A DNA stretch of 64,000 nt from Bdellovibrio sp. qaytius (GTDB lineage Bacteria; Bdellovibrionota; Bdellovibrionia; Bdellovibrionales; Bdellovibrionaceae), in NCBI GenBank assembly GCA_004011035.1, contig CP025734.1:766001-830000 (forward strand). Reading direction: 5' to 3'. The notes under the pieces are model-generated. The model searched no databases. It saw only the letters and a program-made list of their open reading frames with translations, and was not told the DNA's origin. Of this stretch, positions 50,701 through 58,740 are shown in pieces. Both the position numbers and the translations under genes were made by a program. How positions within the stretch are numbered: the stretch's first letter is position 1; each line of letters starts with the position of its first letter.

Positions 50701-51272
50701 CGAGATCCTCCTTCAGATGAACGTGGAGTATCGTCGTCGTCTTCTCTTTCAGAACTGGTACGTTCAGGATTTGAGCCTAAACTTTTCGGACACTTTTCAC
50801 CACGCGGTACTAGAAAAACATGGCGACCGACTTTACCACAAGACTTAACACGTTTAGCCCAGGCAGGTGATACAGAGCGTGGGTTGTAAAAGAAAATAAG
50901 TCCGTTAGGGCCTTCGTTGATCGCTTTATCAACGGCAGCGCGGCAATCTTTTAGACTGCGATTATCAATAAAACTTTTCGCTTTGATGTTGTTGCTTTGG
51001 CGATCGCGTGTCCAGCTGAACTGCCAAGGTTGGTAAACCACTTTGCATACAGTGTTAGGAAATGATTTTGATTCAGTTCGTGAAAGCACAGTTTTTGCAA
51101 CCGCGATTTTACCTTCTTGAGATTCGCCGCGCGTTTCGTGATAACAGTTACAAACTAAACAATCAAAAGAAGATTGTTTAGCATTGCACGACATCGATTC
51201 GGCATTTGCGTTTTGATTTAACAAACAAAAAACCGAAGCAAAAGTTAAAGATAAGAATAATTTGATCATCAT
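50697..51272 (-). CDS. SleB/CwlJ-like cell-wall hydrolase, copy A
   Basis: Paralogue of 49550-50089. Signal peptide MMIKLFLSLTFASVFCLLNQ..., then CLVCNCYHETRGESQ with the predicted catalytic glutamate, GKIAVAKTVLSR, FPNTVCKVVYQPWQFSWTRD and GLIFFYNPRSVSPAWAK. The C-terminal tail differs from copy B: it is acidic and Ser/Arg rich (SSEREDDDDTPRSSEGGSR). The cysteine pattern is shared. The start ATG follows the stop of the gene upstream with no gap. Expected role is cleavage of peptidoglycan; the predator could use it on its own wall or on prey wall. Confidence 0.82.
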   Translation of the reverse strand: MMIKLFLSLTFASVFCLLNQNANAESMSCNAKQSSFDCLVCNCYHETRGESQEGKIAVAKTVLSRTESKSFPNTVCKVVYQPWQFSWTRDRQSNNIKAKSFIDNRSLKDCRAAVDKAINEGPNGLIFFYNPRSVSPAWAKRVKSCGKVGRHVFLVPRGEKCPKSLGSNPERTSSEREDDDDTPRSSEGGSR

Positions 51273-52019
51273 CTAGCTATTTTTCTTTTGATACATTTTG
51301 ATACCTACGTAAGCTAAAACCACTAATAAAAGTAATCCGCCGCCCATAACCATTTCATTCTGTAAAAGGCCTTTTTTCTCATCAGAAGCGGCTACTTCGT
51401 CATCACCAGATAATAAATCAGCAGGCATGGCTTGGCCGATACCAGCCCCTAAAACTTCGCCAGATCCGCGGATTGGCCCAAGATCAGGACGTGACAAGAT
51501 ATCTTTAGTTGCGATCACGCGTAATGAACGCACTGTATCCATGAAGTGAGCTCTGTGTTTTGCGTAATATTTATTGTGAACAGAGAAAGTGATAAGGATC
51601 GCGATTTGATCCTTGATCGTAGCTAAGTAGCGTGTGAAGTAGTTTTGAACTTCAGAATTTGCATGAAGGCCGTCTAACCATTTTTGATCATTAATCACTT
51701 CTTCACGTGGAGGCATTGTTACAGTTGACTGTGTCGTACCGCCCGTACGTAGATTTAAGGTCATAGGTTTATTCATATGATCCATGTAAATCGGAAAGTT
51801 ATCAGTGGGGCCTTTTTCTTTAGCTGTTAAGATAATTACAGCCTCTTTAGATTCTTGCGGGTCTTCGGCGCGGCAAACCCATTCAGTTTGTTCTAATTTA
51901 CATTTCCAAGTGTCTAACATTTCAAAAGAGATATAAGCATTTTTGAAAGTTCTGGCTTCAGACATGCTACCGATCAATAAAAAAACTAACGGTAAGAGTC
52001 TAAAAGTGTGTGATCTCAT
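51273..52019 (-). CDS. exported protein with C-terminal membrane anchor, first gene of the hydrolase operon
   Basis: Not recognised. A 248-residue protein with a signal peptide (MRSHTFRLLPLVFLLIGSMSEA), a soluble domain of about 150 residues (AYISFEMLDTWKCKLEQTEW, FTRYLATIKDQIAILITF, and DTVRSLRVIA), a linker rich in Gly/Asp, and a C-terminal membrane segment (GGGLLLLVVLAYVGIKMYQ) with a basic tail. This topology puts the domain in the periplasm, tethered to the inner membrane. It is directly joined to the hydrolase gene and divergent from a LysR gene, so it probably anchors or assists the hydrolase/partner pairs. The domain resembles PsbP/DcrB-like folds only vaguely. Confidence 0.65.
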   Translation of the reverse strand: MRSHTFRLLPLVFLLIGSMSEARTFKNAYISFEMLDTWKCKLEQTEWVCRAEDPQESKEAVIILTAKEKGPTDNFPIYMDHMNKPMTLNLRTGGTTQSTVTMPPREEVINDQKWLDGLHANSEVQNYFTRYLATIKDQIAILITFSVHNKYYAKHRAHFMDTVRSLRVIATKDILSRPDLGPIRGSGEVLGAGIGQAMPADLLSGDDEVAASDEKKGLLQNEMVMGGGLLLLVVLAYVGIKMYQKKNS

Positions 52020-52039
52020 GTTGCCTCGCTTGTTGCATT

Positions 52040-52111
52040 ACATCTACAATTGTTGATGTGAAAATATTGTAACCAATTTTTGGTTAGCTATCAAATCGGT
52101 TCGACATCGAA
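52040..52111. promoter_or_regulatory. palindromes in the divergent LysR/hydrolase-operon control region
   Basis: Three dyads lie in the 103 bases between the two start codons: the near-perfect 20-base palindrome ACATCTACAATTGTTGATGT (52040-52059, 18 of 20 symmetrical), AACCAA-TTT-TTGGTT (52071-52085) and TTCGA-CA-TCGAA (52100-52111). They are plausible binding sites for the LysR protein encoded at 52123. Confidence 0.5.
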
Positions 52112-52122
52112 CGAGGTAATTT

Positions 52123-53019
52123 ATGCTAAATCTTTCTCAACTCCAGACCTTTGTCATGGTCGTCTCTGAAGGCAGTATGACTGCAGCTGCAGATAAGTTG
52201 TTTTTAACTCAGCCTGCGGTGAGCCAACAAATGAAAAACTTAGAGGATGAATTAGGAGTTGAGCTTGTTGTGCGTGGTTCAAAACAGATCAAAACTACGG
52301 CGCAGGGTGAGGTTCTTTACGAGCATGCTAAAAAGATTTTAAGTCTGGCGCAGCAAGCCGAAATTGCAATTAAATCGGTGGGGGCTCAGTTACGTGGCCA
52401 ACTTCGCATCGGCACATTGAATACGATCGGCCTTCATTTGATGAGCCCGGTGGTAAGTCGGTTATTAAAGTTTAATCCCGATTTTAAAATCAAAGTTGAT
52501 TACGCCAAAGGCGAAGATCTGATCAAAGCTTATGAAAATAATGAATTAGATGTGGTTGTTTTGCCTGATGTTGAAATGAATTACGGCAAAACTTTTAAAG
52601 ACACAACTTCGCATATTTTATTAAAAGAAGAGATGTGGTTAGTGGGGTCGGGTAAAGACGAATTTTACCCACCAGCAGTGGCGATGAAAGACATTGCTAA
52701 GATTCCGTATGTGCATTTTGCGAATGAGTTTCCGCATTTTGATAAAATGTTAACTGCAAAAATCGGAACAGTGCCTGCGGTCTTTGAATCTTCAAATGTA
52801 GGTACGTTAAAGCGCGTGATCGAAAACGGCTTAGGCATCGGCTTTTTACCAGCCCATTCGGTAAAAAAACAAATTCGCGGTGGCCGTTTAAATAAAATTC
52901 AAACGACTGATTTCGAATATAAAACTGAATTTATTTATTACCGCCGCGACAAAGGCCCTTCAGCTAAAACCGCTGAAATTTTATTTCAAGCCATGACCGG
53001 CGATCAGGAACGCAGCTAA
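52123..53019 (+). CDS. LysR-family transcriptional regulator
   Basis: DNA-binding regulator. Winged helix-turn-helix at residues 1-62 (LSQLQTFVMVVSEGSMTAAA, LFLTQPAVSQQMKNLEDELG), followed by a linker helix and the effector-binding domain (from about 90: LRGQLRIGTLNTIGLHLMSP, DLIKAYENNELDVVVLPDVE, GTLKRVIENGLGIGFLPAHS). At 298 residues it is standard. The effector is not predictable. It is divergent from the five-gene wall-hydrolase operon and shares a palindrome-rich control region with it, so it probably controls that operon and itself. A MAPEG gene overlaps its stop by 1 base. Confidence 0.93.
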   Translation: MLNLSQLQTFVMVVSEGSMTAAADKLFLTQPAVSQQMKNLEDELGVELVVRGSKQIKTTAQGEVLYEHAKKILSLAQQAEIAIKSVGAQLRGQLRIGTLNTIGLHLMSPVVSRLLKFNPDFKIKVDYAKGEDLIKAYENNELDVVVLPDVEMNYGKTFKDTTSHILLKEEMWLVGSGKDEFYPPAVAMKDIAKIPYVHFANEFPHFDKMLTAKIGTVPAVFESSNVGTLKRVIENGLGIGFLPAHSVKKQIRGGRLNKIQTTDFEYKTEFIYYRRDKGPSAKTAEILFQAMTGDQERS

Positions 53020-53447
53020 TGGATAAGAATTTATTAATTTATCCAATGGCATTTTATGCTTTTTGGATGTTTTTAATTGCGCTTAATTTATTTCGTGTGC
53101 GTGTAAAAACTTTAAAAAATCGCGAGGTTTCTTTTAAATATTTTAAGGCTTACACAGATACGGCGACTCTGCCTGAATATGCAAAAGTGGCAGAACGTCA
53201 TTATGAAAATCAATTCGAAGTGCCAACAATGTTTTTTCCAACAGGTGTGATGTACTTCGCTCTAGGCATGGCGAACCCATTAACTCTTGGGTTGATGTGG
53301 TTATTCGTTGCAAGTCGTGTGGCGCATACGTTTATTCACTTAGGCAGTAATAATGTTAGATTTAGAATGATTTCTTTTTTTATCGGTTGGCTTGCCATCG
53401 TAGCGCTTTGGGCACAAGCCGTTTACTTCGTTTGCAAGGCCCACTAA
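53019..53447 (+). CDS. MAPEG-family membrane protein
   Basis: Integral membrane protein of the MAPEG family (eicosanoid/glutathione-type enzymes). Four predicted helices: near residues 5-25, 66-85, 88-107 and 115-138. The landmark AERHYENQFEVPTMFFPTGV corresponds to the family's R-x-x-x-N-x-x-E motif (here RHYENQFE), and ASRVAHTFIHLGSNNVRFR to the second conserved part. At 142 residues it has normal length. Substrate unknown in bacteria. It starts within the LysR stop codon (TAATG), so the two are co-expressed. Confidence 0.85.
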   Translation: MDKNLLIYPMAFYAFWMFLIALNLFRVRVKTLKNREVSFKYFKAYTDTATLPEYAKVAERHYENQFEVPTMFFPTGVMYFALGMANPLTLGLMWLFVASRVAHTFIHLGSNNVRFRMISFFIGWLAIVALWAQAVYFVCKAH

Positions 53448-53459
53448 AATAGTTGTCAC

Positions 53460-53891
53460 ATGAAGCTCTTACTGACCTTGATAATTCTAAGTTATTCAAT
53501 TTGTGCTAAGCCAAGCGAGTCATTTACTTCTTAGGATTCGAAAAATATTTGGCTTGGGCCAACCTTAAGTTTGTTCGTTGGATTTGGTGTTGGAGTAGGT
53601 GTTCAAGGAAACTTCGAAAAGAGAGGATTGACATACGCTACTGCAGATTTTCTTAGTTTTGTATTAATCTGGAAATCGATTACGGATTGTCATTCGCCAA
53701 AGGCTCATTCGGTTGATTGTCCAATGGACAGTAATAGAAAAAATGCTCGAACAATTCTTCTGGTTTCTAGAGCTGCACAATTAATTGAGTCATCAATTTG
53801 GAGCTATAACTACTATAATAAATTTCAGTTAAGTACTTTTATTTTGCCTACATCAGATGGACTATCATTGAATTACGCCATTGAATTTTAA
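53460..53891 (+). pseudogene. secreted/membrane protein gene interrupted by an in-frame amber codon
   Basis: From ATG 53460 the frame encodes a good signal peptide (MKLLLTLIILSYSICAKPSESF) and then TAG at 53532. The same frame continues open to 53891 (DSKNIWLGPTLSLFVGFG, VQGNFEKRGLTYATADFLSF, two cysteines in ITDCHS and HSVDCPM, and a final LSLNYAIEF). The G-rich GFGVGVGVQGNF segment followed by a membrane-like stretch resembles small exported proteins with a GFGxGhxxxGr motif. The single stop at an otherwise intact gene suggests a recent mutation, suppression or a sequencing error. A start at TTG 53571 would give a product without a signal peptide. Confidence 0.6.
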
Positions 53892-53961
53892 AATTCTGTG
53901 TACTGCTCTTAAGCCGCATCTTTACCGTTGGTACGGCGCTCCCGAAAAAGGGACGGCCTAC

Positions 53962-54807
53962 CTAAAATAAAACTGAATCGGGCAGACCCATGCGCGCTGC
54001 GATGAGACGTACAATTTCACTGGCAGTTTCTTCTAGCGCACGTTCTGTGACGTTGAAAACAGGCCAGCGTTTGTTTTGTTTAAATAAACCTTCGGCGTAT
54101 TCAATCTCTTTTAAAATCTGCTGAGACGAAGCGTAATCGCCACCTGTGTCTTGGCCGAATTTTTCTAATCTGTTTTTGCGAATACGTTGTAATGAATCAA
54201 TATCAATAATTAAACCTACGATTTTACGTTGATCGATTTCAAAAAGTTGTTTTGGAATTGGCGCACCAAGCACCAACGGGATGTTGGCCACTTTCCAACC
54301 CTTATGGCTTAGAAAGATCGATAGGGGAGTTTTACTTGTACGGCTAATACCTACAAGCACGATGTCAGCTTTATCTAATTCAGTTGAGATTTTGCCGTCG
54401 TCATTACGAACTGTGTACTCAATCGCTTCGATACGTTTATAGTAATGATCGTTCGTTTGACGTAACAAACCAGTTTGGCTGGCAGAAGCTACGCCGAAAA
54501 AATCATCTAGCGTTACAATCAACGGCCCTAAAAGATCCACAGCAGGAATTGATTTTTCGATACAAGCTTCAGCTAATTTTTTACGAGTGAGCGGCGAAGC
54601 AAAAGTGTAAGCCAACATGCCGCGTTTTTCGAAACAGTCATCGACAACACGTAAAACCTGTTCTTCAGTGCGCAAATTTTTACAACGGATGATATTGATT
54701 TCTTGTTCGGCGTATTGCACTAAGGCTGCGCGAACCATCGTGGCTGCTGTTTCGCCGGTACCATCAGATAAAATAAAAATAGTGTGAATTGTATTAGTTG
54801 TAGTCAT
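53962..54807 (-). CDS. ppsR: pyruvate, water dikinase regulatory protein (DUF299)
   Basis: Bifunctional ADP-dependent kinase/Pi-dependent pyrophosphorylase that inactivates or reactivates phosphoenolpyruvate synthase (or PPDK in plants). The N-terminal IFILSDGTGETAATMVRAAL and the P-loop GISRTSKTPLSIFLSHKG (about residues 150-170) are the family signatures, followed by KVANIPLVLGAPIPKQLF. At 281 residues it has normal length. No ppsA is in the window. It overlaps the upstream unknown gene by 14 bases and is the last gene of the nrdR-nusB unit. Between its end and the interrupted gene lie imperfect hairpins (53923-53961). Confidence 0.9.
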   Translation of the reverse strand: MTTTNTIHTIFILSDGTGETAATMVRAALVQYAEQEINIIRCKNLRTEEQVLRVVDDCFEKRGMLAYTFASPLTRKKLAEACIEKSIPAVDLLGPLIVTLDDFFGVASASQTGLLRQTNDHYYKRIEAIEYTVRNDDGKISTELDKADIVLVGISRTSKTPLSIFLSHKGWKVANIPLVLGAPIPKQLFEIDQRKIVGLIIDIDSLQRIRKNRLEKFGQDTGGDYASSQQILKEIEYAEGLFKQNKRWPVFNVTERALEETASEIVRLIAARMGLPDSVLF

Positions 54808-55294
54808 GAATTATTAATGCTTTTTTCAAACTCTCGCAGCGTAACTGTAACCACGGTTCAGCTTGTTTTGTCATAAGCACAATATACTTGTTTTCTTCGA
54901 CTCGGATCAACAGGCAAGCCATTTTTGCTGCATCGGGAAGATGATTAAAGCCTAATTTGCGTAAAAATAATGGAGCACGTGTTTTTAAGATATTAAAAAG
55001 TGGCGCTTTCGGAAGTTTAAAATGAATCTTTGGTAATTTTTTATCAATGTTTTGACCATAGTAAAACATTTTTTGAATATCGTTTTTCTCGATCAGCATT
55101 CCGAATTCGAAAAATGCCGTTAAGCGCGAGAAGAAAATATCCCATTGTTTTTCGCCACCTGAAAATTGAATTTGCTCTAATAACAATTGATTCGATTCAA
55201 TTTGAAAATCAGATGTGTGAGGAAAGTTTAAAGCATCAAAGTGCTCTTCGTGATCTAGGAATTTTTCGATTTTTGAGATGAACGACTTAGTCAT
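54794..55294 (-). CDS. hypothetical protein coupled to ppsR
   Basis: Not recognised. A 166-residue soluble protein, mixed alpha/beta, without signal peptide or membrane segments. Visible stretches are FISKIEKFLDHEEHFDAL at the start, QWDIFFSRLTAFFEFGML in the middle and ACLLIRVEENKYIVLMTKQA near the end; one cysteine is found in each of the last two regions. It overlaps ppsR by 14 bases and follows the next unknown gene by 22 bases, so it probably belongs to the nrdR-nusB-ppsR transcript. Role unknown. Confidence 0.6.
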   Translation of the reverse strand: MTKSFISKIEKFLDHEEHFDALNFPHTSDFQIESNQLLLEQIQFSGGEKQWDIFFSRLTAFFEFGMLIEKNDIQKMFYYGQNIDKKLPKIHFKLPKAPLFNILKTRAPLFLRKLGFNHLPDAAKMACLLIRVEENKYIVLMTKQAEPWLQLRCESLKKALIIHDYN

Positions 55295-55316
55295 TCACTC
55301 ATCGTAATGAATTTAT

Positions 55317-55733
55317 TTAATTTGTTATGCTAGAAACTAGGTCGATATGCTCTAATCTAGCTTTTAGGCTAGCCGATGGTTCAAATGGCGCAAAACAGCG
55401 TAAGTTTTTGATCTGAAGTTGCTCAACGATGTTTTCTAAATCCTGGCTTTTGAATTCTTTCGGATCGTGAATTAAAAATAGCCAGTCTGCATCGAAATGG
55501 TTTCTGCAGCCAATCAATGTCCATGGTTTTTTAGGTTGTTCAGTGTGAGTCGGCCAATTCACTTCGCCCATTAAACGTGTGAGTTCAGAAGGCTGTAAAG
55601 TTTTTCTGTGACGGTGAATTTCTGATAATAAAAAACCAGAATTAAAATTGAGCTTTTGCCACCACGGATTTGTAAGGTCCTCGTTAAGGACCCATAGTTT
55701 ACAAGATGTCGCGGTGAGATTAGCGTCTTTCAT
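55317..55733 (-). CDS. hypothetical protein downstream of nusB
   Basis: Not recognised. A 138-residue soluble protein without export signal. It is rich in tryptophan (NPWWQKLNF, EVNWPTHTE, PWTLIGC, ADWLFLI) and has HRHRKTLQPSELTRLMG, a possible short DNA- or RNA-contacting helix. The C-terminal half includes DPKEFKSQDLENIVEQLQI and an Asp/Glu-poor tail. The gene overlaps nusB by 14 bases, so translation is probably coupled. No function can be assigned. Confidence 0.6.
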   Translation of the reverse strand: MKDANLTATSCKLWVLNEDLTNPWWQKLNFNSGFLLSEIHRHRKTLQPSELTRLMGEVNWPTHTEQPKKPWTLIGCRNHFDADWLFLIHDPKEFKSQDLENIVEQLQIKNLRCFAPFEPSASLKARLEHIDLVSSITN

Positions 55734-56121
55734 TTCTGATCACCTGATCAACGATACCATTTACAAACGAACCCGCATCTTGCGTTCCGTATTGTTTTGC
55801 GATTTCGATAGCTTCGTTCATCGCAATTTTTGGTTCGATTAATTCAGAGGTAAAAAAGATTTCGCAAACAGCAATACGAATAATATTGCGATCAACAGAA
55901 GCCATGCGATCAACTTTCCAGTGGCGTGAAGCTTCTTGGATTTTTAAATCGATTTTTTCTTTGTTGGCTTGAACAGCTTTAACGATGTCGTAAGTGTATT
56001 TTAGAACGCCTTCATCAAAATTTTTATCGAAGACAGTAGCTAAATCAGAAAGAGACATTTGTGGAGCGAATTCAGTTTGGAATAGGATCTGGAGAGCGAG
56101 TTCCCTTGATTGTCTTCTCAT
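55720..56121 (-). CDS. nusB: transcription antitermination factor NusB
   Basis: RNA-binding helical protein which, with NusE (S10), NusA and NusG, prevents premature termination in rRNA operons. The start RRQSRELALQILFQTEF is the usual NusB N-terminus, and WKVDRMASVDRNIIRIAVCE, followed by KIAMNEAIEIAKQYG and SFVNGIVDQV, are the conserved C-terminal motifs. At 133 residues it is normal. The coding region overlaps the end of nrdR by 50 bases in another frame. The order nrdR-nusB is frequent. Confidence 0.95.
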   Translation of the reverse strand: MRRQSRELALQILFQTEFAPQMSLSDLATVFDKNFDEGVLKYTYDIVKAVQANKEKIDLKIQEASRHWKVDRMASVDRNIIRIAVCEIFFTSELIEPKIAMNEAIEIAKQYGTQDAGSFVNGIVDQVIRNERR

Positions 56122-56659
56122 TGTCAGTTTCTTTCTTAATTTCTTGCGGTTTTAATAATGGTTGTAATTGAGTCGTTAAGCTTAATTGTGGACCGCTTGA
56201 ATCAATCATATCGATCAGTTCATCACCTTCAAGTTTTTCCACGAAATCCTGGACGTCTTTAAAGGTCTTGTAAACACTGGCGAATCTAACATACGCCACG
56301 TCATCAAGTTGTTTTAATTCATTCATCACACGGCGGCCAATAACACGCGCTGAAATTTCGCCTTCGCCGCGAGTGATAACCCACGAAGCGATTCGTTCAA
56401 CAATGGCATCTAACGAAGCCGTTGCAACAGGGCGTTTATTACAAGCGTAAGATAAACCACGTAATAATTTTTCTTTATTGAAAGGTTCGCGGCGTCCGTC
56501 TTTTTTGATCACGAACGGGTAACTAACAATCACTGTTTCCAAAGTTGAGTATCTAGATTTACACGATAAACATTCACGGCGACGGCGAATGCCATCGTCT
56601 TTCTGTACGCGTGTATCTAAAACTTTGTCTTCGGAATGTCCGCAAAAAGGGCACTTCAT
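56072..56659 (-). CDS. nrdR: transcriptional repressor NrdR
   Basis: Zinc-finger and ATP-cone regulator of ribonucleotide reductase genes. ATG 56657-56659 gives MKCPFCGHSEDKVLDTR, the exact family start; an upstream in-frame ATG (56713) adds 18 unlikely residues. The zinc ribbon comprises CPFC and CLSC, and the ATP-cone (about 49-139) begins with FVIKKDGRREPFNKEKLLRG. NrdR is normally about 150 residues; here a tail of about 45 residues (from roughly 150, DELIDMIDSS and on) extends past the ATP-cone and overlaps nusB by 50 bases. The tail is polar and may be non-conserved. Confidence 0.93.
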   Translation of the reverse strand: MKCPFCGHSEDKVLDTRVQKDDGIRRRRECLSCKSRYSTLETVIVSYPFVIKKDGRREPFNKEKLLRGLSYACNKRPVATASLDAIVERIASWVITRGEGEISARVIGRRVMNELKQLDDVAYVRFASVYKTFKDVQDFVEKLEGDELIDMIDSSGPQLSLTTQLQPLLKPQEIKKETDNEKTIKGTRSPDPIPN

Positions 56660-56787
56660 GGGTGTTAAGTCCTCGCTATTGGGTAACCTAGGGGAGGCTT
56701 GTACCATGGTCAATGAACCCGAAGAACTAGACCCATTTTCTGCGTGGCGTTAGTTGGAAAAGGTGGTCAAATTGTGGGCTCAAATTT

Positions 56788-57456
56788 ATGCTTATATCAA
56801 TGAGCAAACTTAACATAATACTTCTTGGTTTTAGCATCTTAGTTTCATCGGTTTCAGTGCAGGCTGCAGGCGCTCCGTTAGTGGGCAGAAAAGCGGCTGC
56901 AAAATACTTTCAAGCTAAGGGCGACAACAGCTATGAAGCTTCAGCGCCACGTTTTCCGTCTTCGATTGAGTCTTTAGGTTCAGAAGATCATTTCATGGCT
57001 TTAGGTTTATCATCGTACACAAATTCAAAAGCCTACAAATGGGGTACGAACTCTGAACAAGATGTCGCAAGAACGGGTCTTGATATGACTTACCGTCTGA
57101 CTCAAGAATACCAATTATTCGATGAAGTGATTCGCGTGAGTTACAACACGTACAAACCAGCCGGGCAAAAGGCTTCAAAAATGAGTTTTCTCTATGGTTT
57201 GACGTTTCCTGATGCGACGTCGAAGTTTCCGTTATACTTCGGTTTAGCTGCTGGGCCGGGAATTTTTTTCAATCAAATCGATGGCGAATCGGCTGTGGCC
57301 TTCGACTATCAGATGTTTTTAGGTCTTCGCCTGTTTAATTTATTCGAGAAAACTGGTTTTTTCGTCGAAGGTGGTATAAAAAACCATCTGCATTTAACAA
57401 GCGATGGCCAGCTTAACGGAACATTCGTTTCAGCCGGCGCCGTATTCACGTTCTAG
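56788..57456 (+). CDS. exported outer-membrane beta-barrel-like protein
   Basis: Not assigned to a family. A 222-residue product with a signal peptide (through VSVQAAGA; start ATG 56788 or ATG 56800). The mature sequence alternates polar and hydrophobic residues (for example TYRLTQEYQLFDEVIRVSYN, SKFPLYFGLAAGPGIFF, FFVEGGIKNHLHL) and ends with GTFVSAGAVFTF; a terminal phenylalanine is the usual end of outer-membrane barrel proteins. It is divergent from nrdR with 128 bases between. A hairpin follows the stop before the RsmB-like gene. Confidence 0.65.
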   Translation: MLISMSKLNIILLGFSILVSSVSVQAAGAPLVGRKAAAKYFQAKGDNSYEASAPRFPSSIESLGSEDHFMALGLSSYTNSKAYKWGTNSEQDVARTGLDMTYRLTQEYQLFDEVIRVSYNTYKPAGQKASKMSFLYGLTFPDATSKFPLYFGLAAGPGIFFNQIDGESAVAFDYQMFLGLRLFNLFEKTGFFVEGGIKNHLHLTSDGQLNGTFVSAGAVFTF

Positions 57457-57459
57457 ATT

Positions 57460-57478
57460 CATAGGAGAAGCTCCTGTG
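57460..57478 (+). other. intercistronic AAG-triloop hairpin
   Basis: CATAGGAG-AAG-CTCCTGTG, an 8-base stem with one G-U pair, 3 bases after the barrel-protein stop. There is no T-run. Confidence 0.5.
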
Positions 57479-57491
57479 AGGAGTTTTTCAG

Positions 57492-58682
57492 ATGAAATTA
57501 CACTTTATTCTATTAAAAAAAGTAGCTGAAGCTTTACACGATATTTTTGAAAATAAAAAATACGCGGACAAAGTGATCGAAAAATTATTCAAAAGTAACC
57601 GCAAATTAGGTTCGCGTGATCGCAAATTTATTGCTGAAACAATTTATGGAATCGTTCGTTACCACAGATATTACCAAACAGTGGCGCAGTCGAATGAATC
57701 GTACAATTTATTAGGTGTGCACCTTATCAAAAACGGATTGGACGCTGAAGAATTTCAGGATGAATATCCGATTGATGTCGATTTAATTAAAGCCAATTTA
57801 AAAAAGAAATACCCAATCGCTGTCACTGAGTCATTTCCTGACTGGATGAACGAGATGGGTGAAAAAGAATTCGGCGCTGACGAGTGGAAATTAATCATGC
57901 AGGCCTTAAACAAACAGGCCGACGTGTATTTACGCACAAACACACTTCGCATTACGCGCGAAGAGTTAATTAAAGAATTAGAAAAAGAAGAAATCTTCAC
58001 AGAAAAAGTTGAAAACTTACCTGAGTGTTTACGTTTAATCGAACGAAAAAATGTTTTCTCAACGGCGGCTTTTAAAAATGGTTACTTTGAAGTTCAAGAT
58101 GCGGCCTCGCAATTTATTGCGCCGTTGTTAGATCTTAAACCAGGTCTTCGCGTAGTTGATGCTTGTGCTGGTGCCGGTGGTAAATCGCTTCACATGGCCG
58201 CGTTAATGAAGAATAAAGGCAAAATTATCGCCATGGATATTCACGAATGGAAATTGGGCGAATTAAAAAAACGCGCCGCTCGTAATCGCGTAGATATCAT
58301 TGAAGTTAAAGTGTTAGAAAACACAAAAACGACTAAACGCTTAGAAGGTTCTTTCGACAGAGTATTGTTGGATGTGCCTTGCACAGGGTGGGGTGTGATT
58401 CGCCGTAATCCAGATACGAAATGGAAGTTAAGCCCTGAACAAATTGACAGTCTTTTAACTTTGCAGCGTGAAATTATAACTGATTATTCAAAAATGTGCA
58501 AAGCTGGCGGGCTTATGGTTTATGCAACCTGCAGTATCTTAAACAAAGAAAACGAAGAGCAAGTAAAATGGTTTTTAGCGTCTCCAGAGGGTCAAAATTG
58601 GAGCTTTAAAAAAGATATTCGTTTATGGCCGCACAAAGATAACTTTGATGGGTTTTACGCGGCTTTGCTAGAGAGAAAATAA
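57492..58682 (+). CDS. RsmB-like 16S rRNA (cytosine-5) methyltransferase
   Basis: AdoMet-dependent C5 methyltransferase of the NOL1/NOP2/Sun (RsmB) family. It has an N-terminal NusB-like helical region (about 1-100, KVIEKLFKSNRKLGSRDRKF), a linker, and the catalytic domain: VVDACAGAGGKSLHMAAL (about 218-235), DRVLLDVPCTGWGVIRRNPD (about 291-310; first catalytic cysteine in DVPCTG) and MVYATCSILNKENEEQV (second cysteine in ATCS, about 347). At 396 residues it is a little shorter than E. coli RsmB (429). Paralogous to the short enzyme at 1722. Its target is probably rRNA by analogy. Confidence 0.88.
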   Translation: MKLHFILLKKVAEALHDIFENKKYADKVIEKLFKSNRKLGSRDRKFIAETIYGIVRYHRYYQTVAQSNESYNLLGVHLIKNGLDAEEFQDEYPIDVDLIKANLKKKYPIAVTESFPDWMNEMGEKEFGADEWKLIMQALNKQADVYLRTNTLRITREELIKELEKEEIFTEKVENLPECLRLIERKNVFSTAAFKNGYFEVQDAASQFIAPLLDLKPGLRVVDACAGAGGKSLHMAALMKNKGKIIAMDIHEWKLGELKKRAARNRVDIIEVKVLENTKTTKRLEGSFDRVLLDVPCTGWGVIRRNPDTKWKLSPEQIDSLLTLQREIITDYSKMCKAGGLMVYATCSILNKENEEQVKWFLASPEGQNWSFKKDIRLWPHKDNFDGFYAALLERK

Positions 58683-58740
58683 CTTTCAAAGCTAGTGCAA
58701 ATGTTCTAACCTTATCTTTTACCCAAAAAGGTAGGTTAGC

